NCBI RefSeq assembly: GCF_000424445.1
Contig: NZ_KE384189.1
Span: 1 to 50,122 of the forward strand
Direction: 5' to 3'
Source of the DNA: Oribacterium sp. NK2B42
Lineage (GTDB): Bacteria; Bacillota; Clostridia; Lachnospirales; Lachnospiraceae
DNA length: 50,122 nucleotides
Shown here: positions 14,980 through 23,934 of the stretch, one piece after another
Numbering within the stretch: the stretch's first letter is position 1
Layout of the letters: each line of letters begins with the position of its first letter
Notes under the pieces: model-generated
What the model saw: the letters and a program-made list of their open reading frames with translations, nothing else
Databases searched by the model: none
Told to the model about the DNA's origin: nothing
Made by a program: the position numbers and the translations under genes

Positions 14980-17157
14980 ATGGATATTGTTGAAATCATT
15001 ACCAAAGAACTGGGAATCAAAAAGACACAGACTGAAGCTGTGATCAAACTTATAGATGAGGGGAATACCATCCCTTTCATAGCCCGTTATCGTAAGGAAG
15101 CAACGGGTGCAATGCACGATGATGTTCTCCGTACTTTTGATGAGCGTTTAAAATATCTCCGTAACCTGGAGGACAGAAAGAATACTATTCTTGCTTCCAT
15201 AGAAGAGCAGGGTAAACTTACTGACGAACTCAGAAAGCAGATCGACGAAGCTGAGACCGCGGTAAAACTGGAGGATATCTATCGTCCTTATAAACCGAAG
15301 CGCCGCACCAGAGCTATGATCGCTAAGGAAAGAGGTCTTGAGCCTCTGGCTGTATTTATTTTCTCAGGAAGATCAACTGTTCCTGTTACAGAGGAAGCTC
15401 TTAAGTATGTGAACGAAGAAAAGGAAGTTCCGGATGCCAAGACTGCAATTGCAGGTGCAGAAGATATCATCGCGGAGACATTGGCAGACAGTGCAAGTCT
15501 CAGAGAGTGGATACGTAAAAAGACCTATGCCGAAGGTCTCATAGTGTCTTCCGCAAAGACCAAGGCTCAGGCTGAAGAGAAAACAGTATATGACAACTAT
15601 TATGATTATCAGGAACCCATTAAAAAGATTCCGGGCCATCGTATCCTTGCTCTTAACAGAGGAGAAAGTGAAAAGATCCTTACAGTTAAGATCGAGGCTC
15701 CCGAGGAGGAGATAATCAGTTTCATGAAGCGCCATATAGGTGCCGGAAGGAATAAGGAAACAACACCTTATCTTGAAGAGACAGCAATAGATGCATATAA
15801 GAGACTGATAAGTCCGTCAATTGAGACAGAGATACGAAATGATCTTACAGAAAAGGCTGAAGACGGAGCCATAAAGGTATTTGGCGAGAATCTGGGTCAG
15901 CTTCTCATGCAGCCGCCTATAATCGGAAAGACTGTTCTTGGATGGGATCCTGCTTTCAGAACCGGCTGTAAGATTTCTGTTGTTGATCCCACCGGAAAGG
16001 TTCTTGATACAACAGTTATATTCCCTACAGCACCTCAGAATAAGGTGGCTGAGGCTATGCACGTTATCGAAGGACTTATCCGAAAGTATAATGTTGATAT
16101 CATATCTCTGGGAAACGGAACAGCTTCCAGAGAATCAGAGCAGATCATAGCTGATTTCATAAAGAAGAGTAAGCTGCCTGTGAAATATGTAATCGTAAAC
16201 GAAGCCGGAGCTTCAGTTTATTCCGCATCAAAGCTTGCTACGGAAGAGTTCCCGAATTTTGACGTTGGACAGAGATCCGCAACCTCCATGGCGAGACGTT
16301 TACAGGATCCTCTGGCAGAGCTTGTTAAGATCGATCCCAAGTCCATCGGTGTCGGCCAGTATCAGCACGATATGAACCAGTCAAAGCTTGGAGAGCAGCT
16401 CGGAAACGTTGTGGAAGACTGTGTAAACAAGGTAGGTGTAGATGTCAATACAGCTTCATTCTCACTCCTTGAGTATGTTTCAGGTGTAAACAAGAATATC
16501 GCAAAGAATATCGTTGCATATCGTGAAGAGAACGGTGCTTTCACTTCCAGAAAAGATCTTCTGAAGGTTCCCAAGCTTGGACCAAAAGCCTATGAGCAGT
16601 GTGCCGGTTTCCTCCGCATCCGTGACGGTGAAGATGTTCTGGATATGACTTCGGTTCATCCGGAAAGTTACGAAGCAGCCAAAGAACTTTTGAAGCTTTT
16701 GGGATTTACCGCCGAAGACGTTAAGAACGGTAATACCAGAGACATTGAGAAAAAACTCAAAGAGGCAAAGGCATCTATACCGGAGCTTGCAAAGAAGATG
16801 AGCGTCGGAGAATATACCCTTCAGGATATAGTAAAGGAACTTGCCAAGCCTGGTCGTGATCCCCGTGAGGATGTACCTGCTCCTGTATTAAGATCCGATG
16901 TCCTTGATTTCGATGACCTCACTCCCGGAATGGTACTTGCCGGAACAGTCCGTAACGTCATCGACTTCGGTGCCTTCGTAGATATCGGAGTTCATCAGGA
17001 CGGCCTCGTACACATCTCCCAGATCGCCGACAAATTCGTCAAGCACCCCCTTGACGTAGTGAAGGTTGGAGACATCGTAAACGTAAAAGTCCTTTCCGTT
17101 GACAAAGATCGTAAAAAGATATCCCTTTCCATGAAAGGCGTTCCGCAAAACAAGTAA
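14980..17157 (+). CDS. tex: Tex-family RNA-binding transcription accessory protein
   Basis: 725 residues from ATG 14980 (GGAG upstream); an ATG 12 bases earlier is possible. The N-terminus MDIVEIITKELGIKKTQTEA is typical Tex. The order is: Tex N-terminal helix bundle with NTIPFIARYRKEATGAMHD, a YqgF-like RNase H domain (about 325-450, beginning TVLGWDPAFRTGCKISVVD), helix-hairpin-helix motifs (NTASFSLLEYVSGVNKNIAK; LLKVPKLGPKAYEQCAGFLR), and a C-terminal S1 domain (GMVLAGTVRNVIDFGAFVDI). Tex binds nucleic acid and influences transcription and RNA stability; the biochemical role is not fully defined. It is probably monocistronic. The large palindrome 17174-17403 begins 17 bases after its stop. 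Confidence 0.95.
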   Translation: MDIVEIITKELGIKKTQTEAVIKLIDEGNTIPFIARYRKEATGAMHDDVLRTFDERLKYLRNLEDRKNTILASIEEQGKLTDELRKQIDEAETAVKLEDIYRPYKPKRRTRAMIAKERGLEPLAVFIFSGRSTVPVTEEALKYVNEEKEVPDAKTAIAGAEDIIAETLADSASLREWIRKKTYAEGLIVSSAKTKAQAEEKTVYDNYYDYQEPIKKIPGHRILALNRGESEKILTVKIEAPEEEIISFMKRHIGAGRNKETTPYLEETAIDAYKRLISPSIETEIRNDLTEKAEDGAIKVFGENLGQLLMQPPIIGKTVLGWDPAFRTGCKISVVDPTGKVLDTTVIFPTAPQNKVAEAMHVIEGLIRKYNVDIISLGNGTASRESEQIIADFIKKSKLPVKYVIVNEAGASVYSASKLATEEFPNFDVGQRSATSMARRLQDPLAELVKIDPKSIGVGQYQHDMNQSKLGEQLGNVVEDCVNKVGVDVNTASFSLLEYVSGVNKNIAKNIVAYREENGAFTSRKDLLKVPKLGPKAYEQCAGFLRIRDGEDVLDMTSVHPESYEAAKELLKLLGFTAEDVKNGNTRDIEKKLKEAKASIPELAKKMSVGEYTLQDIVKELAKPGRDPREDVPAPVLRSDVLDFDDLTPGMVLAGTVRNVIDFGAFVDIGVHQDGLVHISQIADKFVKHPLDVVKVGDIVNVKVLSVDKDRKKISLSMKGVPQNK

Positions 17158-17173
17158 AGTAGTGGCATTTGAA

Positions 17174-17403
17174 GGTCCGAGCCGGAGGGCAGCCATTGTA
17201 ATGCGTTGAGCTGCGACGAGAAAAATCATAAGAGACCCCCTTAGAACCACTTGGTTCCTTTTTCCTTAGCTCCCTCGCCAAGTCAGATTTTTCATAAAGA
17301 AAATATCTGACATTGACGAGGGCCTAGTGGTTCTTAGGGGGGCTCTTATAGATTTTTCCGCTGCAGCGACTCGCATTACAATGGCTACCCTCCGGCTCGG
17401 ACC
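17174..17403. repeat. 230-bp nested palindrome after tex (copy D)
   Basis: Outer arm GGTCCGAGCCGGAGGG (17174-17189) pairs with CCCTCCGGCTCGGACC (17388-17403), continued by GCCATTGTAATGCG / CGCATTACAATGGC. Inside, AGAAAAATC-ATAAGAG-CCCCCTTAGAACCACT faces a matching right side, and a third layer pairs CCCTCG / CGAGGG and AAGTCAGATTTTT / AAAATATCTGACATT around a CATAAAG loop. The junction ...CGTTGA / GACTCGCA... recalls the conserved box of copies A and B, and the right flank has the reverse complement of TTTGAAATGGT seen at copy A. It lacks the CACTGACGTG loop. Confidence 0.75.
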
Positions 17404-17444
17404 CCCTTGCACCATTTCAAACTTTCGGATATACTAACTGAGCT

Positions 17445-19184
17445 ATGATACTGAATGTTGCAAATTTAAATAAAACTTATGTAGGAAAACAGATCCTCAA
17501 AGGCGTAACCTTCCATCTTGAGGATAAAGAAAAAGCGGCGATTGTCGGAATCAACGGTTCCGGCAAGACGACGCTTATTCGTTGTATATTGGGAGTGGAG
17601 GAACCTGACGATTCCGAAACTGTCATTGCCTTTTCAAAAGACAAAAAGATAGGTTATCTGGCTCAGCAGCATGCCGACATCGAAACCGGCGTTGATGATT
17701 TCGATACTCTATCCGGTGGTCAGAAAACCAGAAAAAGACTGGAAGAGATACTTCAGGATAAGCCGGATCTTCTTATCCTGGATGAGCCCACAAACCATCT
17801 GGATATCGAATCCATCCAGTGGCTGGAAAAAGTACTTAAGCGTTATGACGGAGCCGTACTTCTGGTATCCCACGACAGATATTTCCTTGATCACGTAGTG
17901 ACCAAGATCATTGACCTGGATAACGGAAAAGCCCGCATGTATAAGGGAAATTATTCAGAGTATGCCGTTAAGAAAAAGCAGATCCGTGATGCTGAGCTTA
18001 AGGCTTACCTCAATCAGCAACAGGAGATACAGCACCAGCAGGCGGTTATAGATAAGCTTAAACAGTTCAACAGAGAAAAGTCCATAAAGAGAGCAGAGTC
18101 CAGGGAGAAGGCATTGGCCAAGGTAGAACTTCTTGATAAGCCTGAAGAGCTTGATAATGAGATGAGGCTTGCCCTTACACCAAGCGTTCAGTCAGGAAAT
18201 GATGTTCTTTCCGTGAAGGATCTAAGCAAGGCATTTGATGATAAGACATTGTTCTCAAATATTTCTTTTGAGATAAAGCGTGGGGAACATGTGGCTGTGA
18301 TCGGCGCCAACGGAACCGGAAAGACAACGCTTCTGAAGATTTTAAATCAGCAGGTGGATGCAGATACAGGCTCCTTTAAGCTGGGCACTAATGTTGAGAT
18401 CGGATATTATGATCAGGAGCATGCAGTACTCCATATGGATAAGACTATCTTTGATGAGATTCAGGATGAGTATCCTTATCTCAATAACACAAAGGTGCGT
18501 AATGTGCTTGCGGCATTTCTGTTCCGCGGAGATGACGTATATAAGCGTATAGGAGATCTCAGCGGTGGAGAACAGGGACGTGTGTCACTTGCAAAGCTTA
18601 TGCTGAGTAATGCCAATTTCCTCATTCTTGACGAGCCTACAAACCACCTTGATATCCAGGGCAGAGAAGTTCTTGAGGATGCCATAAACAATTATGAGGG
18701 AACCGTACTGTACGTATCCCACGACCGATATTTCATAAACAAAACTTCAAGCCGTATACTGGAGCTTTTTGAGAACCGCTTTGACAATTACATCGGAAAC
18801 TATGACTACTACCTCGAAAAGAAAGAGGATGTGAGAAGATACGGAGCTGCAGGAACTGACAATGCCGACAATAAGGGTGCAGTCCCGGTTCAGCCTGTGA
18901 CCGTTCAGGAATCCGGGCAGAAAACAGACTGGCTTCAGCAGAAGGAGCTCAAAAAGAATCTTCAGAGACTTGAGAGAACACTCAAATCTACAGAGGATGA
19001 GATACAGAAGCTTGAAGCAAGAAATCAGGTGCTGGATGATGAATACCAGAATCCGGATATCGCAGCGGATGTAGGAAAACTCATGGAACTCCACAAGGAG
19101 CACGAGAAGAACGATGCGAGACTGGAAGAGCTGTACGAAATCTGGGAAACAACATCGGAAGAGCTTTCGGAAATAAAAGATTAA
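17445..19184 (+). CDS. ABC-F family ATPase lacking the first-domain arm
   Basis: 579 residues, two ABC domains and no membrane segments. NBD1: Walker A GINGSGKTT, LSGGQKTR signature, LLILDEPTNHLDIES Walker B. A charged linker (about 180-235) follows. NBD2: GANGTGKTT, LSGGEQGR, LILDEPTNHLDIQG. The C-terminus is a coiled coil rich in E, K and L. ABC-F proteins bind the ribosomal E site and resolve stalls or protect against antibiotics. In NBD1 the sequence runs from IGYLAQQHADIETG straight to VDDFDTLSGGQ, so the arm subdomain (usually some 70-100 residues between Q-loop and signature) is absent. The family normally has about 620-650 residues. The reading frame is clean through this point. Confidence 0.92.
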   Translation: MILNVANLNKTYVGKQILKGVTFHLEDKEKAAIVGINGSGKTTLIRCILGVEEPDDSETVIAFSKDKKIGYLAQQHADIETGVDDFDTLSGGQKTRKRLEEILQDKPDLLILDEPTNHLDIESIQWLEKVLKRYDGAVLLVSHDRYFLDHVVTKIIDLDNGKARMYKGNYSEYAVKKKQIRDAELKAYLNQQQEIQHQQAVIDKLKQFNREKSIKRAESREKALAKVELLDKPEELDNEMRLALTPSVQSGNDVLSVKDLSKAFDDKTLFSNISFEIKRGEHVAVIGANGTGKTTLLKILNQQVDADTGSFKLGTNVEIGYYDQEHAVLHMDKTIFDEIQDEYPYLNNTKVRNVLAAFLFRGDDVYKRIGDLSGGEQGRVSLAKLMLSNANFLILDEPTNHLDIQGREVLEDAINNYEGTVLYVSHDRYFINKTSSRILELFENRFDNYIGNYDYYLEKKEDVRRYGAAGTDNADNKGAVPVQPVTVQESGQKTDWLQQKELKKNLQRLERTLKSTEDEIQKLEARNQVLDDEYQNPDIAADVGKLMELHKEHEKNDARLEELYEIWETTSEELSEIKD

Positions 19185-19192
19185 TAGAAAAG

Positions 19193-19224
19193 AAGGCATG
19201 GGCGAAATTGAGCCCATGCCTTTG
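19193..19224 (+). terminator. Terminator of the ABC-F gene
   Basis: AGGCATGGGC (19194-19203) pairs perfectly with GCCCATGCCT (19212-19221), followed by a short T stretch. Confidence 0.75.
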
Positions 19225-19346
19225 GTATAAGAAAAAATAATTGATGCAGTAGTTTCGTGACTTTTACTTTGGCTTAAGTTTGGGAGTAAAATAGCCGGGT
19301 AAATGTAGTTCGAAGTAAAAAAATAAATATAGAAAGAGAGGAAAAA

Positions 19347-19775
19347 ATGGAAAAAGGCAAACTTGTAATGGAGCTAATGGTTGAAACATTCCCTGATAAA
19401 ATCGTGGAGCTTGACAGTGAAATAGGCCATGTTAAGATGATACCTTTTGGAGGCACGGTCAAGAGTGATATCTTTAACGGAATCATTGAGCCCTGCGGTG
19501 TAGATACTCAGGTTACTAATCAGGCAGGGGTAAGACATATGTCAGCAAGATATATGCTTACAGGGAAAGATGCTGATGGAAATGACTGTCATATCTATCT
19601 TGAAAACAATGCCTGGTTCACCAATGGCGAGAGACCAAAGCCATGGATCAGCACTCCTAAATTCATTACAGACTCTAAAAAGCTTGCAGCATATCTTCAT
19701 ACTAACCAGTTTATCGGAGAAGGAATGAGAGTGGAGGAAGGCCTTCGTATCCGCTATTACGAAGTGGCAAGATAA
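19347..19775 (+). CDS. DUF3237 family protein
   Basis: 142 residues, the normal length for the DUF3237 (UPF0311) family, a single beta-barrel domain. Features seen include HVKMIPFGGTVKSDIFNGII, GVDTQVTNQAGVRHMSARYMLTG, and YLENNAWF near residue 90. The family has no firmly assigned reaction. The ribosome site AGAGAGG lies ahead of the ATG. It faces the garD-region LysR gene across a bidirectional terminator, so its proximity to the aldarate genes may be accidental. Confidence 0.8.
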   Translation: MEKGKLVMELMVETFPDKIVELDSEIGHVKMIPFGGTVKSDIFNGIIEPCGVDTQVTNQAGVRHMSARYMLTGKDADGNDCHIYLENNAWFTNGERPKPWISTPKFITDSKKLAAYLHTNQFIGEGMRVEEGLRIRYYEVAR

Positions 19776-19851
19776 AAAATCGTAAGCGGTTTTGAAAATA
19801 GCTAAAATGATATCTGCTGTCTGCCGGAGTTGTAGAAAATCCAGGTAAAAT

Positions 19852-19896
19852 TTAAGCCGGAGCGTATCATTATAAAATGGATGCGCTCCGGCTTAA
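19852..19896. terminator. Bidirectional terminator
   Basis: TTAAGCCGGAGCGTATC (19852-19868) pairs with GATGCGCTCCGGCTTAA (19880-19896), with A-rich and T-rich flanks, between convergent genes. Confidence 0.8.
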
Positions 19897-19908
19897 GTTT
19901 TATGGCGT

Positions 19909-20817
19909 TTATTCCTTCGTCCAGAACTCCGTTACCAGATCGATGAAATCCTTTGCGGCCTTGCTAAGGTAAGCATTCTTCTGATAAGTCACGCATACTT
20001 TCCAGGTTGGCCTGAAGGGAAGTCTGCAGAACAATATACCATCAGGCTTCTGTTTCACATAATGATAAGGCAGGAGGCCGCAGGCAAGTCGTGCTTTTAT
20101 CATCGAAAGAATAGTCATATTACTTGACGTTTCGAAAAGGACGGTAGGAGCGAAACCTGCATCACGGAATATCTGATCCACCATCTTACGGATGGTGGAT
20201 TCTTTGTACATCATAACAAAGGGCTCATATTGTAAAGCAGTAAGCGGAACCGTAGGATACTTGTCATCTGACTGAAGATATTCTTTACTGAGTGGATAAT
20301 CCGCAGGTAAGGCGAGATATATTTCTTCCTTGAAAAGATCGATATATTCGTCAGCGGTCTTTTGCGCGTCTGTCAGAGTAACGAAGCCTATGTCCAGTTC
20401 TCCCTTATGAACGGCATCCTGCTGCTGTTTAACACTTAATTCACGAGGTTCCACGGTGAATTCAGGATACTTATCATGGAATATGGGATAAACATAGGAA
20501 AACATATCGAAGCCTCTTCCCGGAGTCATACCTACGGAGAGATAGCCATTGTGCTTATTAACCATATCGGCAATGATGGTGTAGGTCTTTTGCTTGATCC
20601 TAAGCATTTCCCTTGCATTATCCAAGTATATCTGACCTTCAGGGGTTGGTGCCCAGGCAGCTTTGCTTCTGACAAAAAGGGGAGTCCCGACTTCCTTCTC
20701 CAGCTTCTGAAGCTGCTGCGATAATGCTGACTGAGTGATGAAAAGCTTCTCAGCCGCTTTTGTTATGGAGCCTTCATCGGCTATCTTGATTATATACTCA
20801 ATTAATTTAGTATCCAT
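19909..20817 (-). CDS. LysR-type regulator, divergent from garD
   Basis: 302 residues. The N-terminal winged helix-turn-helix is MDTKLIEYIIKIADEGSITK followed by AAEKLFITQSALSQQLQKLE. The C-terminal effector domain (about 90-300) has the periplasmic-binding-protein fold, with conserved GELDIGFVTL. It is closely similar in its DNA-binding half to the LysR genes at 22803-23732 and 36965-37894. It is transcribed away from garD across a 192-base region with two AAAACTTA/TTTTACTTA boxes, the classic arrangement for a LysR activator of the neighbouring gene. The effector is plausibly an aldarate. Confidence 0.93.
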   Translation of the reverse strand: MDTKLIEYIIKIADEGSITKAAEKLFITQSALSQQLQKLEKEVGTPLFVRSKAAWAPTPEGQIYLDNAREMLRIKQKTYTIIADMVNKHNGYLSVGMTPGRGFDMFSYVYPIFHDKYPEFTVEPRELSVKQQQDAVHKGELDIGFVTLTDAQKTADEYIDLFKEEIYLALPADYPLSKEYLQSDDKYPTVPLTALQYEPFVMMYKESTIRKMVDQIFRDAGFAPTVLFETSSNMTILSMIKARLACGLLPYHYVKQKPDGILFCRLPFRPTWKVCVTYQKNAYLSKAAKDFIDLVTEFWTKE

Positions 20818-20894
20818 TATCTCCTCGATGAGAGCCGTTATATCCTGATATCAGGTATACAGATTTCAGGTAGAGCGGCCACTGATTGCAAATT

Positions 20895-20938
20895 AGCAAA
20901 ACTTATAGAAGATTCACATTAATTAATTTTACTTATCT
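20895..20938. promoter_or_regulatory. LysR boxes between lysR and garD
   Basis: AGCAAAACTTAT (20895-20906) and ATTTTACTTATC (20927-20938) are facing copies of the box shared by the aldarate promoters of this window. Confidence 0.55.
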
Positions 20939-21009
20939 TATCGATGAAATTATACTTATTCTACACGGAACGAAAAGTTTTGTAAATGTTAATAGATACG
21001 GAGGTTCAT

Positions 21010-22533
21010 ATGGCCAAAAGATTATGTATCCAGATAACAGAAAAGGATAATGTTGCCATTGCAATTAATGACCTGCCTAAGGGAACAGAGGTTATGCCGG
21101 GTGTTGTAACTGCGGTTGATATTCCTCAGGCACATAAAATAGCATTAAAGGAATTAAAGAAAGGCACTGAGGTTATAAGATACGGTGTCTGCCTCGGAAC
21201 TACATCAGAGGATATACCCGTTGGCGGATGGGTAAATGAGAAAAATCTCATTATGGCTCCGGCCCCGGATCTTGACAGCATGAAGTTTGCCACAAACCTA
21301 AGGACAGATCTTCCGAAGCCCAAGAGAACTACCTGGATGGGATATAAGAATCCTAACGGTTTCTATGCCGGAACCAGAAACATTCTCGGCATCAACACCA
21401 CAGTACAGTGCGTTGCCGGAGTTCTCAACGTTGCCATTAAAAAGATCAAGGCTGAGATCCTTCCCAAGTATCCTAATGTTGACGACGTTGTGGCTATCAA
21501 TCATCCCTACGGCTGCGGTGTTGCCATTGATGCACCCGATGCCTACATTCCACAGAAGATTATCAGAAACATTGCCATGCACCCGAATTTCGGCGGTGTA
21601 TTTATGCTTGTAGGTCTCGGCTGCGAGAAGTTCACAGTTGACCGTTTCTGTGAGTGGTGGCCTGAGCTTAACAATAAGGATAATGTTGTTGTCCTCCAGG
21701 AACACAAAGGTTATCAGGCTATGATGGATGCCATCATTGAAATGGCGGAAAAGAAGCTTAAGATCCTTAATGAAAGAAAGAGAGAGGAGCTTCCTTTGTC
21801 AGATCTTCTGGTTGGTATGCAGTGCGGAGGTTCGGATGCATTCTCAGGAATCACAGCTAATCCTACAGCCGGCTATGCGGCAGATCTCATAGTTTCCGGC
21901 GGCGGAACAGTTATGTTCTCAGAGGTAACTGAGGTAAGAGACGGAGTTCAGTTTATAGCTGAGAGATGTATAAATGAAGAAGTCGGCAAGAGACTTGTAG
22001 AGGAAATGAAGTGGTACGACAGCTACCTGAGAAACGGCGGAGTTGACCGTGGGGCCAATACCACACCGGGTAACAAGAAGGGTGGTCTTTCCAATATCAT
22101 CGAGAAGTCCATGGGATCCATCGCCAAGTCCGGCTCATCACCAATTGTTGAGGTCCTTTCACCCGGAGACCGTCCAACAAAACATGGTGAGATTTTTGCG
22201 GCAACACCTGCGTCAGATCTCGTATGCGGTCCTTCACAGCTTGCATCCGGAATGGGTCTTGAAGTATTTATGACAGGCCGCGGCACACCTTACGGTCTTG
22301 CTGCTGCACCGGTTATCAAGCTTTGCTCCAGAAACGAGATGAAGGATCAGTGGTTTGATATCATTGATTTCAATGCAGGTCCTGCGGCAGTAGGCGACAA
22401 GACCATCGCAGAGCAGGGCGAAGAGCTTCTGGATTTTATCCTTGATGTTGCATCAGGCATCAAGAAGCCATACACCGAGCAGTACGGTTTTGCAAACGAC
22501 CTCTGCGTATTCAATCCGGCTCCGATAACCTAG
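21010..22533 (+). CDS. garD: Galactarate dehydratase
   Basis: 507 residues from ATG 21010, with GGAGG 7 bases upstream; the in-frame ATG at 20986 lacks one. UxaA/GarD family: an N-terminal SAF-like domain (about 1-95) and a long C-terminal catalytic domain. Metal-site and family motifs include NHPYGCGVAIDAPDA, GLGCEKF, GGSDAFSGITANPTAGYAAD, SPGDRPTKHGEIFAATPASD and GRGTPYGLAAAPVIK. It ends CVFNPAPIT, as E. coli GarD ends NPAPVT. These match galactarate dehydratase better than altronate dehydratase. It removes water from galactarate to give 5-keto-4-deoxyglucarate, using iron. It is monocistronic, between its LysR and a strong terminator. Confidence 0.93.
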   Translation: MAKRLCIQITEKDNVAIAINDLPKGTEVMPGVVTAVDIPQAHKIALKELKKGTEVIRYGVCLGTTSEDIPVGGWVNEKNLIMAPAPDLDSMKFATNLRTDLPKPKRTTWMGYKNPNGFYAGTRNILGINTTVQCVAGVLNVAIKKIKAEILPKYPNVDDVVAINHPYGCGVAIDAPDAYIPQKIIRNIAMHPNFGGVFMLVGLGCEKFTVDRFCEWWPELNNKDNVVVLQEHKGYQAMMDAIIEMAEKKLKILNERKREELPLSDLLVGMQCGGSDAFSGITANPTAGYAADLIVSGGGTVMFSEVTEVRDGVQFIAERCINEEVGKRLVEEMKWYDSYLRNGGVDRGANTTPGNKKGGLSNIIEKSMGSIAKSGSSPIVEVLSPGDRPTKHGEIFAATPASDLVCGPSQLASGMGLEVFMTGRGTPYGLAAAPVIKLCSRNEMKDQWFDIIDFNAGPAAVGDKTIAEQGEELLDFILDVASGIKKPYTEQYGFANDLCVFNPAPIT

Positions 22534-22547
22534 AATAAAAGATGATC

Positions 22548-22592
22548 ACACCCGGAAGTGAGATACAGGATATCTTACTTCCGGGTGTTTAT
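22548..22592 (+). terminator. Terminator of garD
   Basis: 18-bp stem ACACCCGGAAGTGAGATA (22548-22565) / TATCTTACTTCCGGGTGT (22571-22588) with a 5-nt loop, then TTATTAT. Confidence 0.9.
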
Positions 22593-22626
22593 TATATATA
22601 ATATTTGACTTAGTTTGCAAGATGAC

Positions 22627-22717
22627 AAAAAAGTAACCGCCCTCAGCCTAGGAAACTGAACGGTTACTTTTAACCAAAATGTCTGTGGGCTAACCGTCTA
22701 CCGGTAGCACCTTTTTT
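22627..22717 (+). ncRNA. Two-hairpin structured element ending in a T tract (candidate small RNA)
   Basis: AAAAAGTAACCG (from 22628) pairs with CGGTTACTTTT (22661-22671) around a CAGCCTAGGAAACTG loop region that can itself pair (TCAG/CTGA). A second hairpin, GGGCTAACCG-TCTA-CCGGTAGCACC, runs straight into six T. It looks like a complete short transcript with its own terminator. The segment TAACCGTCTACCGGTAGCACC-type sequence feels familiar as a recurrent intergenic element of gut Firmicutes, but I cannot name it. Either it is an sRNA or a repeated mobile fragment. Confidence 0.45.
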
Positions 22718-22802
22718 CAATTAAAATGATAGCATTCACGTTTATCTTAGTCAATACACACTACATGGATTAACATGATCTATATAGCCTATTTGTAACA
22801 GT

Positions 22803-23732
22803 TCAGTTTGTCTGTACGGGGATCAGATGTCTTAACCAATATTCCTTTGCGAGTTTTATAAATTCCTTCTCGGCGTCGGTGAGATAGGAACCTTTACGGG
22901 TTGCTACGCATAGATCCCAGGAGGGGTGGCTTGGAAGGGCGAAGCACCTGTATTTTTCGCTTTGAGTATCCGCATAGTATCGTGGGATTATAGCGCAGCA
23001 AAGGGAAGTCTCAACCAGGGAGGGAATACTTGCAGTGTTGTTGGTTTCCATCAGTATGGTGGGTATAAATCCGTTTCGGCTGAAAATGTCATCAACAATT
23101 TGACGGTTACTGGATTTTGATGACATGAGAGTAAAGGGCTCAAATTCAAGGCTCTTTAGATTGATGATGGGGAGTTGCCCATTATCCATACTGTAATCCC
23201 CGCACATAGGATGCATGGCGGGAACCAGAACGATCATTTCTTCTTTACCTACAAGGGTATAATCAAAGTTGCCACGCTGGTCGTCTCTTAACGTTACAAA
23301 GCCAATGTCTATCTCGCCGCTTGCCAGAGCTTCTGTCTGTTTGAACAATCCCATTTCAATGGGTGTAATTATTAGGTCAGGGAACTTTGAATGGAGATCC
23401 GGGTAAATTGAAGTGAACATATGGATTCCTCTTCCGGTAGTAAGCCCAATTTTAAGATCTGACTCTCCGGTATGGGCGATATCATGTATCTTTTTATAGG
23501 TTTCCCGCTTGATAAGAAGAGCTTTTTTTGCTCCTTCAAGATATATCTTCCCGGCTTCCGTAGGATGCCAGTCTGTCCTTGAGCGGAAGAAAAGCTGGGT
23601 GCCCAGATCCTTTTCCAGTTTCAGTAATTGCTGATTCAAAGCTGACTGGGAGATGAAAAGATTCCTGGCCGCTTTGGTGATATTTTCTTCTTTTTCAATT
23701 TCAACAATGTATTCACAGATTCTGAAATCCAT
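22803..23732 (-). CDS. LysR-type regulator, divergent from gudD1
   Basis: 309 residues. DNA-binding region MDFRICEYIVEIEKEENITK then AARNLFISQSALNQQLLKLE; effector domain with SGEIDIGFVTLRDDQRG. It is a close paralogue of the regulators at 19909-20817 and 36965-37894. It is divergent from gudD1, with three copies of the TTTTACTTAG box between them (23781-23854), which makes it the probable activator of that gene. Ribosome site GGAGGATAT precedes the ATG. Confidence 0.93.
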   Translation of the reverse strand: MDFRICEYIVEIEKEENITKAARNLFISQSALNQQLLKLEKDLGTQLFFRSRTDWHPTEAGKIYLEGAKKALLIKRETYKKIHDIAHTGESDLKIGLTTGRGIHMFTSIYPDLHSKFPDLIITPIEMGLFKQTEALASGEIDIGFVTLRDDQRGNFDYTLVGKEEMIVLVPAMHPMCGDYSMDNGQLPIINLKSLEFEPFTLMSSKSSNRQIVDDIFSRNGFIPTILMETNNTASIPSLVETSLCCAIIPRYYADTQSEKYRCFALPSHPSWDLCVATRKGSYLTDAEKEFIKLAKEYWLRHLIPVQTN

Positions 23733-23780
23733 ATATCCTCCGATCCGTATTTCCTATATAAGAGTATTCTACATTTATGA

Positions 23781-23854
23781 GCAAAACTTAGCAATACACC
23801 AACTTCAAGAAGTTTTACTTAGTCATCTCTCAGTTATATGTGTTTTACTTAGCA
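23781..23854. promoter_or_regulatory. Three LysR boxes ahead of gudD1
   Basis: GCAAAACTTAGC (23781-23792, inverted), AGTTTTACTTAGTC (23811-23824) and TGTTTTACTTAGCA (23841-23854). The last two are exactly 30 bases apart, about three helical turns, as expected for a LysR tetramer. Confidence 0.65.
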
Positions 23855-23934
23855 TTCACATCGGAATAAACTTCAGTCATAGAAATAAGCGTGAAACAAA
23901 CGCAAGGTTATAGAGATAGATAAGGAGAGAAAAA

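Noticed and set aside
20986-22533. Altronate dehydratase (uxaA) label
   Set aside because: Several long motifs and the NPAPIT end agree with galactarate dehydratase, and the neighbours are glucarate dehydratases.
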